Of a stretch of 17,219 bases of DNA, positions 11,854 to 17,219 are shown piece after piece (positions within the stretch are counted from its first letter, which is position 1; every line of letters begins with the position of its first letter). The translations under genes were made by a program, and so were the position numbers. The notes under the pieces were generated by a model. It was not told the origin of the DNA and made no database searches. It saw only the letters and a list, made by a program, of their open reading frames with translations. Location: contig CAYYZY010000169.1 in assembly GCA_964475955.1 (NCBI GenBank), positions 1-17,219 of the forward strand, in the 5' to 3' direction. Source of the stretch: DATKZH01 sp964475955 (GTDB lineage: Bacteria > Planctomycetota > Planctomycetia > Pirellulales > Thermoguttaceae).

Positions 11854-14565
11854 TCACCCTCCCAGGGCCGCCTGGAAGGCTTCGTCGGAGAGGTCCTCGC
11901 CGAGGAGGTAGACGGGCGTCTCGCTGGGCGTGAACTCATGGCCCGGTAGCGGGCGGCCCATCAGGTCCCAGAGCCGGAGGCCGTCGCCTTGGAGCCGGAT
12001 GGGTTCCCCCTGGCCGGTCGGCGCCCAGACGACGGCCACCGTCCGGCGGGAATCGCGGAACAGGTAGGCGCGCACGCCCTCGCCCAGGGCCAGCCGCTCG
12101 GCGAACCGGCAGGTCGGCGGGAACAGGTGCGACATCACGGCCTGGGCCGCGTAGATCTTGTGCGGCTGCCCGGCGTATTCGAAGAAGATGCCCTGGAGGC
12201 TGTCGCGGTTCAGCCCGTCGCACGTGCCCGCGTGGTAGAAGACCTTTTCCACCCCGCCGGCGAACAGGATCGTGGCCCAGCGCACGGCGTAGGCGGCCTG
12301 AAGCTGTTCGCTCTCCAGCGGCACGTTGAAGCTCGAGTGGGGAAGCGGCACCGACGTGGGCTCGTCGTCGGCGTAGTAGCCGTACTCGGTGAGCCAGATC
12401 GGCTTGCGCCCGCCGTGGGCGTCCATCTCGGCGTTGAGCTTCGCCAAGAGCGGCTCGATGAACTCGGGCGGGCGCAAGCGGGGGTAGTGGTGGATGTCGA
12501 CGGCGTCGACCACCTCCAGCGCGCCCGCGTCGAGGAACTGCTTCCAGTCGTCGAGGATCTGCCCGCCGCGAAGGTAGCCCATCCCGGCCAGCACCTTGCA
12601 GTGGGGATCGGCACGGCGCGCCGCCCGGGCGAACGCCTTGGTCCAGTGGGCGTAGTCGGCCGCGTCGTAGCCGAACTTGCGCGGCAGCGAGTAGCTGGTG
12701 AAGACCGGCTCGTTGAAGCACTGCCACCAGCGCACGCGATCGCGGTAGTGCGCGACCGTGCGTCCCACGTAGCGCTCGAAGGCTCCCTCATCCTTCGGCG
12801 CGTAGGCCACGTGCTCGCGCCGGCTGGTGTAGTCGCGGCTGAGGTCGTAGTCGGCCGGGGCGCTCGACGACCAATGGGCCGAGGGGAACGGCAGCATGGC
12901 CAGCACCTCGAGGCCGTGCCGGATCGGGCGGTCGATCTGGTAATCGGTCTCCTCGAACTGGAACCGCCCCTTCTCCGGCTCCACCTGCTGCCACTTGCAC
13001 GACCAGTCGCGCACCCACAAGAGCCCCGCCTGGCGGCAGAGGTCCAACAGGTGCGGCCACGGGTACGCGTGGTTGACGCCGAAGCGCGAGTCTTCCCCTT
13101 CGAAGCGAGGAATGACCGCCGCGCGCAACGTGCGCGACGGGGCCGCTTCGCCGTCGCCCATCGGCATGGCCGCACGAAGCCACAAGAAGCCGCGTCGATC
13201 GGGCCGCGGCTCGAAGACGAACGTGTGCTCGCGCTCGCGGCCGGCGGGGCGCCAGCTCCCGATGTCGACCAGCCGGTCGGCCTCGAAGAAGTCCCGGAAG
13301 TGGACGTTGATCTGCGGCGGCCCCTCGGCGCCGGGCTCGCGGTCGAGGCGCACGTGGACGCGGATCGGCTCGTCCCACGCGAAGACGTTGCCCGGCTTGT
13401 CGGTCCAGATGCCGAACTCCACCGGCCGCCTGGGTGCGAAGGCCGTGGCCGTCTCGGACCGTTCGAGTTGAACTGCATCGAGCCAGAGCGGGGCCCGGTC
13501 GGGCGGATTCGGGTTGTCGGAGGTTTCGCGGAGGTCCGGGCCGGCCAGCACGTAGCACCAGCGAGTCGTGGGCCGGAAGGTCAGGGTGTGACGTTCCCAC
13601 TCCGTCGCCACGCGGACCGCCTTCTCGAACGACCGTCCGTGGAACTGCCGAACGGCCAACCGCGCCGGCGTGCCCGGCCGGTCGCCCTTCAGGTAGACCG
13701 ACAAGGTGTAGGCTCGCCCCGGCTCGACCTCCATGAACCCGAGGTTGCCGGCCAGCGGGGCGCGGATCGGGATGCGATGAAGGTCGTAGTAATCGAAGTA
13801 GGAGACGGGCCGGTTCTCGGGCGTCAGCTCGATTTTGAGGCTCGCGTCGCCGTGCAGGGCCTCCTTCGAGTCGATCTCGCCGAACAGCCGGTTCATCGAG
13901 CCGCCCCAGTGCGCGGTGCGGTCCCATTCGGCGGAGCCCCAGCCGTCGGGCCCGCACTCGAAGCTCGCGTTGGGGACGAGGTTCTTCGCGCCCTCGGCCG
14001 GGATCACGCGCCCGGGTCGGTAGAGATCGCGGCCCGCCTCGCGGAAGGCGACGTCGTCCAACCAGAGCGCGCCGGTCGAACTGAACCAGATCTGGAAACG
14101 GCTCTCGTCGGCGCAGTCGCGCGTCGCCCGGAAGATGAAACGGTGCTCTTTCCAGTCCGACCCGGGCACGAAGGCCCCCTCCAGCCCGCAGTTGGTCCAG
14201 ACCGACGTGTCGGAAAGGGCCACGGAGACGACGTCGCCGGCGATCCGCTCGCCGCGGGCCCAGAAGGTGACCTCGTAGTTCTTGCCCCGCTCGACCGGCA
14301 CGCCCATCTGGCAGATCATCGCGTGGGCGGCCGGGTTCCCCTCGCGGAACTCGGTGCAGGTGAGCCGGGCGCAACGCTTGCCGTCGCGGCCTTCGTCGAG
14401 GGCGAGCTTCTGCGTGACCAGTCGGGCGTCGCCCGAGGATCGCCACTGGTCGGGAACGCCGTCGCCGTCGGCGTCGGTCTCGAAGCTGGGGTTTTGGACG
14501 AGATTCTCCTCGGCCGCGCCCGGAACGGCGGCGGCGAAGACGAGCGCAAGCAAGAGGCCTCGCAT
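11854..14565 (-). CDS. Large secreted clan GH-A glycoside hydrolase-like protein with two CBM-like modules
   Basis: The protein has 903 residues. A signal peptide is at 1-18 (MRGLLLALVFAAAVPGAA). Module one (21-175) begins NLVQNPSFETDADGDGVPDQW and ends LWLDDVAF; module two (195-370) begins NLVPNASFECGPDGWG and ends APLWLDAVQLE; both have the CBM4/9-like jelly-roll opening and closing motifs. A linker/Ig-like part (381-490) precedes a TIM-barrel region (about 491-820) with RWWQCFNEPVF (acid/base Glu619) and KPIWLTEYGYY (nucleophile Glu727), the two catalytic signatures of clan GH-A (GH5/GH39-like). A beta C-terminal domain (821-890) follows. Start ATG 14565 fits the signal peptide and GGAGG eight bases upstream; an upstream in-frame ATG at 14682 is rejected. 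Substrate is not predictable from sequence. Confidence 0.87.
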   Translation of the reverse strand: MRGLLLALVFAAAVPGAAEENLVQNPSFETDADGDGVPDQWRSSGDARLVTQKLALDEGRDGKRCARLTCTEFREGNPAAHAMICQMGVPVERGKNYEVTFWARGERIAGDVVSVALSDTSVWTNCGLEGAFVPGSDWKEHRFIFRATRDCADESRFQIWFSSTGALWLDDVAFREAGRDLYRPGRVIPAEGAKNLVPNASFECGPDGWGSAEWDRTAHWGGSMNRLFGEIDSKEALHGDASLKIELTPENRPVSYFDYYDLHRIPIRAPLAGNLGFMEVEPGRAYTLSVYLKGDRPGTPARLAVRQFHGRSFEKAVRVATEWERHTLTFRPTTRWCYVLAGPDLRETSDNPNPPDRAPLWLDAVQLERSETATAFAPRRPVEFGIWTDKPGNVFAWDEPIRVHVRLDREPGAEGPPQINVHFRDFFEADRLVDIGSWRPAGREREHTFVFEPRPDRRGFLWLRAAMPMGDGEAAPSRTLRAAVIPRFEGEDSRFGVNHAYPWPHLLDLCRQAGLLWVRDWSCKWQQVEPEKGRFQFEETDYQIDRPIRHGLEVLAMLPFPSAHWSSSAPADYDLSRDYTSRREHVAYAPKDEGAFERYVGRTVAHYRDRVRWWQCFNEPVFTSYSLPRKFGYDAADYAHWTKAFARAARRADPHCKVLAGMGYLRGGQILDDWKQFLDAGALEVVDAVDIHHYPRLRPPEFIEPLLAKLNAEMDAHGGRKPIWLTEYGYYADDEPTSVPLPHSSFNVPLESEQLQAAYAVRWATILFAGGVEKVFYHAGTCDGLNRDSLQGIFFEYAGQPHKIYAAQAVMSHLFPPTCRFAERLALGEGVRAYLFRDSRRTVAVVWAPTGQGEPIRLQGDGLRLWDLMGRPLPGHEFTPSETPVYLLGEDLSDEAFQAALGG

Positions 14566-14621
14566 GACGACGTCCTCCGGGGGATGGTTCCGTGGTGACC
14601 GACAGCGCGATGCACTCCGGC

Positions 14622-14650
14622 ACGATACCCCGGCCGGAACGGCAACGCAA
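14622..14650 (-). promoter_or_regulatory. Candidate promoter for the glycoside hydrolase gene
   Basis: On the minus strand TTGCGT (14650-14645) and TATCGT (14627-14622) are 17 bases apart, about 57 bases before the start. Both hexamers match consensus only partly (four of six each). The -10 lies inside one arm of an 8-base inverted repeat, GATACCCC 14624-14631 with GGGGTATC 14721-14728. Weak call. Confidence 0.28.
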
Positions 14651-14726
14651 ACGGCGGCGTTGCGCGCGGGACGTCGACGCAAGAGAAGCGGCCGACCTGC
14701 CTTCGGCGGCTAAACGGCTCGGGGTA

Positions 14727-15755
14727 TCATTGACCCCGCCACGGGGCCTGATGGCGGAGCCCCAAGTTGAGGATCCGCTGCAAGAGGCCCTCGTAACTGA
14801 GGCCGGCGGCGTGGGCCGACTCGGCGAGGTCTTCGCCGTACTCGAGGTTGGGGTTGGGATTGGCTTCCAGCACGTAGATCCGGCCGTTGGGGGCCAGGCG
14901 GAAGTCCATCCGGGCGTAGCCGCTCAGCGAGAGGGTGCGGTAGACCCGTTTGGAGAGCTTGGCCATGCGCTGGTCGACGCCCGGCGGCAGGTCCCGGGCC
15001 GCCCGGGTCTCGATGCCGTGCTTCTTCTGGTACGCTTCGTCCCACTTGACCTTGGCCGTGGCGATCTTGGCCACGTGGTCGGGCATTTTGGAGAAGACCA
15101 TTTCCCAGGCGGGGAAGGTGGCCAGTCGCTGGTTGCCGAGGACGCCCACGTACAGCTCCCGGCCGTCGATGTACTCCTCCACGATGGCGTCGCTCATCAC
15201 TTCCTTGTGGATGTACTCCACGCGGTCGACCATCGCCTCGTGGCTGGTGACGATCGAGGCCTGCGAGATCCCCCAGGAGGCGTCCTCGATGGTCGACTTG
15301 ACAAGCAATGGGAAGCTCAACCGGCGGAGCCGTTTCGGCCGCTTGTTGACCGGGAAGACGGAGAACCGGGGCGTGGCGATGCGGTGGTAGGTGAGGATCT
15401 TCTTCGTGAGCGCCTTGTCGTGGGCGATCATCAGCCCCCGGGGGTTGCAGCCGGTGTACGGCTGGCGCATCAGCTCCAGGTAGCTGACCACGTGGTGGTC
15501 GTAGATGGCGATGCCGTGGAACTCTTCGAGCAGGTTGAAGGCGACGTGCGGCTTCCAGTCGGCCAGCGTCCGGCGCACCACGCCGAGGTCGTCGACCATT
15601 CCCAGGGGGCGGACCTCGTGGCCCAGGGCCTCGAGGCCGGCGACGACGTCGAACTCCGCTTTGTAGGGGGCGATCTCGCGGTCGCTGAGGCCCTCGATGC
15701 TGGGCGGCGGGATCAGGTCCTCGTGCATCAGCACCAGCACGCGGAGCTTCTTCAT
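14727..15755 (-). CDS. Ddl-like ATP-grasp ligase
   Basis: The protein has 342 residues with the layout of D-alanine-D-alanine-ligase-type ATP-grasp enzymes: an N-terminal Rossmann-like part (RVLVLMHEDL, WKPHVAFNLLEEFHG at 67-81), PYTGCNPRGLMIAHDKALTK (99-118), the ATP-binding strand FPLLVKSTIEDASWGIS (148-164), IVEEYIDGRELYVGVLG (191-207), and metal ligands in YARMDFRLAPNGRIYVLEANPNPN (Asp284, Glu297, Asn299). It would form an amide or peptide bond with ATP; the substrate is probably not D-Ala, since the residues between 220 and 260 diverge (charged insert KVKWDEAYQKKHG). It is translated after the metallopeptidase with an ATGA overlap, so the two likely act on one pathway. True Ddl would normally sit with mur genes. 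Confidence 0.87.
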   Translation of the reverse strand: MKKLRVLVLMHEDLIPPPSIEGLSDREIAPYKAEFDVVAGLEALGHEVRPLGMVDDLGVVRRTLADWKPHVAFNLLEEFHGIAIYDHHVVSYLELMRQPYTGCNPRGLMIAHDKALTKKILTYHRIATPRFSVFPVNKRPKRLRRLSFPLLVKSTIEDASWGISQASIVTSHEAMVDRVEYIHKEVMSDAIVEEYIDGRELYVGVLGNQRLATFPAWEMVFSKMPDHVAKIATAKVKWDEAYQKKHGIETRAARDLPPGVDQRMAKLSKRVYRTLSLSGYARMDFRLAPNGRIYVLEANPNPNLEYGEDLAESAHAAGLSYEGLLQRILNLGLRHQAPWRGQ

Positions 15756-16882
15756 AGGGCTACCCGATGATGACCACCGTGAAGATAATTCATCGTCTGA
15801 ACGGTGAGCATCACCAGCGCGTCGCGTTTGATTCGGTCCTGCCGCCCCGCAACGCGCAGGTCCAGCTCCCGGCAGCGGTCGATCATTTCATCCAGGAGTT
15901 GGTTGATCGTGTACTGGTACTCGCCGGTCCAGTGGGCCACGGCGCGGCGCAGCTCGGGCGCGATGCGGCGCAGGAACGCGGCGGCCGACGGGCGCCGCGC
16001 GTGCTCCGGGGCATCGGAGAAGAGCCGCCGGAGGTCGCGGTCGTGGAAATTGGCGCGGTCCAGCCCGTAGCGGGAACGCTTCTCCTCGTAGTGCTCGCGC
16101 AGGGTCTTGCGGATGCTGCGCAGGGGGGCCACGTGCCGCCGTGAGACGACTTGCGCCTTCGCCTGGCGCACCTCGCCCATCACTTCGTCCACGTATTCCA
16201 GCTTCTTCATCGCCGGCCAACCCCGGTAGTGGGTCCGCCAGCGCGAGCGGGGCTTCACCCAAACGGCGAACGTCTCGGCGAAGTCCTCCGCCGGATGGCT
16301 CTGCGCGTACCACGAATCGAGGTGCTGCACGTAGCTTCGGCTGTACGGCTTGGGATGGTAGTACTCCGGGTAGGGCTCCGAGAACTTGCCGAACACCTCG
16401 CGCCAGCGGCGGCGGCGGTGGATCCGATACGCCGTGTCGATGGCGTGGCCCGCCTCGTGCCGCAGGATCCGCATGCACCAATCCTTGGTGCCGCCCTCCA
16501 CCTCCAACACCTGCTTGCGCTCGAGCCGCGCCAGGCGCGGATGCGCCAAATAGAACGGAATCCCGATGCCCGGGACGCCGTCCGGGGAGAACCACTCGTC
16601 GGAGAGCCAGCAGTGCGGGCGGAACCGAATCCGGCGTGCCTGAAGCTCCTCGTACAGCCGCTCGATGTGGCGTTCCAGGGGGGTCCCCTCGATGCGGACT
16701 CCCAGATCGCAGATGCGCACGTCGAGCAGGGCCTCGTCGGGCAACTCGGCCCAATCGGGCTCCTGCCCGTTGCGCGATGTCCTGCCGTTCCGCGCTGCCG
16801 ACCCATTGCGCGCTTGGCGGCCGTTCAAGGTGCGCACGCTGCCGGAACTGCTTCGCCTTTTCGAACGCTGTCCGTTTCCCAT
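15752..16882 (-). CDS. Putative zinc-binding metallopeptidase with RNG-repeat N-terminus
   Basis: The product has 376 residues. It opens with a basic, low-complexity tail (1-42) with four hexapeptide repeats LNGRQA RNGSAA RNGRTS RNG. The core has the zinc motif RHEAGHAIDTAYR (HExxH, His142-Glu143-His146) and, downstream, SHPAEDFAETFAVWV (Glu199 or Glu203 as a possible third ligand), which fits the 'putative zinc-binding metallopeptidase' family. There is no signal peptide or membrane segment, so it is probably cytoplasmic. The C-terminal 120 residues are helical and charged. Start ATG 16882 has AAGGA close upstream. It overlaps the ATP-grasp gene by four bases. I recall such peptidase/ATP-grasp pairs in planctomycetes and relatives, without a defined product. 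Confidence 0.87.
   Translation of the reverse strand: MGNGQRSKRRSSSGSVRTLNGRQARNGSAARNGRTSRNGQEPDWAELPDEALLDVRICDLGVRIEGTPLERHIERLYEELQARRIRFRPHCWLSDEWFSPDGVPGIGIPFYLAHPRLARLERKQVLEVEGGTKDWCMRILRHEAGHAIDTAYRIHRRRRWREVFGKFSEPYPEYYHPKPYSRSYVQHLDSWYAQSHPAEDFAETFAVWVKPRSRWRTHYRGWPAMKKLEYVDEVMGEVRQAKAQVVSRRHVAPLRSIRKTLREHYEEKRSRYGLDRANFHDRDLRRLFSDAPEHARRPSAAAFLRRIAPELRRAVAHWTGEYQYTINQLLDEMIDRCRELDLRVAGRQDRIKRDALVMLTVQTMNYLHGGHHRVAL
16757..16828 (-). repeat. Four 18-base degenerate tandem repeats in the metallopeptidase gene
   Basis: Codons 19-42 encode LNGRQA, RNGSAA, RNGRTS, RNGQEP. Asn-Gly recurs every six residues with Arg just before it in three of four units. The DNA units have diverged (AACGGC, AATGGG, AACGGC, AACGGG), so the repetition is kept at protein level and is not a fresh slippage product. 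Confidence 0.75.
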
Positions 16883-17152
16883 AATTCCTTCCCGAGCCTC
16901 CGCAACGTGTCCCCAGGCTAAGGAGTCCAGAGTAAGTATACTGCTGTGAATCGGCAGATTCCAGACAAGTTAGCCATGTTTCTCCGCGGTTCCCCGGCGA
17001 GAACGCGCCGATTGGACCAACTCACCGCATGGCTCACCGGTGATCGCCCCCATTGAAGCCCAACGCGTGGGTCTCGTGTACCTCGACCCTCACCCTACGC
17101 GTCGTCGCGGCGCGGGGAGAGCCGGCTAGTGGTCTGTCCAAGTAGAGCTTAC
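16883..17152. other. Gene-free upstream region of the metallopeptidase operon
   Basis: No coding region is supported here in either strand. It holds the ribosome-binding site and leader of the metallopeptidase gene, a TATACT -10-like hexamer on the minus strand (16940-16935), and a palindrome just upstream of it (see next entry). From about 16975 to 17152 I see no gene, RNA or strong repeat, only GC-rich filler that includes a CCCTCACCCTA stretch near 17088. Confidence 0.5.
16935..16961 (-). promoter_or_regulatory. Candidate -10 and adjacent palindrome before the metallopeptidase gene
   Basis: On the minus strand TATACT lies 53 bases before the start codon. A perfect palindrome, GAATC-N4-GATTC (16948-16961), sits in the place of the spacer between -10 and -35. 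The -35 is poor (TGGAAT-like), so an activator binding the palindrome is possible. Inference only. Confidence 0.3.
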
Positions 17153-17219
17153 GGGTGCCACGGGCTGCTTGTCAGCCCGCGTTTCGCGGGCACTGGCGGG
17201 CAAGCCGCCAGTGGCACCC
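17153..17219. repeat. Nested-hairpin intergenic repeat at the window edge
   Basis: The 67-base unit begins GGGTGCCAC (17153-17161) and ends with its exact complement GTGGCACCC (17211-17219). Inside are three hairpins: GGGCTG/CAGCCC (17162-17178), CCCGCG/CGCGGG (17176-17190) and ACTGGCGG/CCGCCAGT (17192-17212). They overlap slightly, so alternative folds compete. The GTGCCACTGGCGG/CCGCCAGTGGCAC core is one I recall as a dispersed planctomycete repeat; this was not searched. It may continue beyond the window. A MITE-like or REP-like element is the best guess. Confidence 0.72.

Noticed and set aside
11989..14598. Long + strand open frame (869 codons) opposite the glycoside hydrolase gene
   Set aside because: Composition is that of a reverse-strand shadow; the minus strand has a signal peptide, two binding modules and both catalytic motifs.
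1..17219. CRISPR array, tRNA, rRNA or riboswitch
   Set aside because: No regularly spaced direct repeats with unique spacers, no cloverleaf with conserved T-loop, and no TPP or SAM riboswitch core were recognised by eye on either strand; a covariance-model scan would be needed to be certain.

Overview
The window is high-GC bacterial DNA and most likely planctomycete. Pointers are the DUF1080 (3-keto-disaccharide hydrolase-like) secreted protein, the Tat-exported DUF362 protein coupled to a NapH/NapG-type ferredoxin, the ATP-grasp plus zinc-metallopeptidase pair, a ROK kinase without the usual zinc motif, and palindrome-rich intergenic repeats. This assignment rests on gene content and pattern memory; no search was run.

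Left part (1-2312, + strand): the 3' end of thiC, then a lower-GC stretch with a PD-(D/E)XK-like nuclease candidate and a DUF4160/DUF2442 pair, then a second, decayed copy of the last ~100 bp of thiC. The two thiC tails are direct repeats around a ~1.7 kb segment, which looks like integration into (or duplication of) the 3' end of thiC. The distal copy has lost two of three Fe-S cysteines and is frameshifted. DUF4160 carries an in-frame amber codon.

2313-4327 (+): a secreted DUF1080 protein, a polypurine/polypyrimidine repeat spacer, and a ROK-family sugar kinase-like protein whose 3' end overlaps the convergent sulfur operon.

4281-8901 (-): an assimilatory sulfur cluster read leftward: Rrf2 regulator, DUF2061 membrane protein, cysH (APS/PAPS reductase with Fe-S cysteines), siroheme sulfite/nitrite reductase, and a multidomain siroheme synthase (CysG-like) ending in a partial HemD-like domain. 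Together these reduce activated sulfate to sulfite and sulfide and make the siroheme the reductase needs. A strong sigma70-like promoter overlapped by a palindrome precedes the Rrf2 gene, and an imperfect palindrome precedes DUF2061, suggesting autoregulation and control of the operon by the Rrf2 protein. No ATP sulfurylase or transporter is in view.

8902-11680: an intergenic stretch holding a short fragment nearly identical to part of the ROK gene, then (-) a DUF362 Tat protein translationally coupled to a membrane-anchored NapH-NapG-like polyferredoxin.

11854-16882 (-): a large secreted clan GH-A glycoside hydrolase-like protein with two carbohydrate-binding-type N-terminal modules, and a coupled metallopeptidase/ATP-grasp pair. 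The metallopeptidase begins with four RNGxxx hexapeptide repeats. The window ends in a repeat built of nested hairpins (17153-17219).
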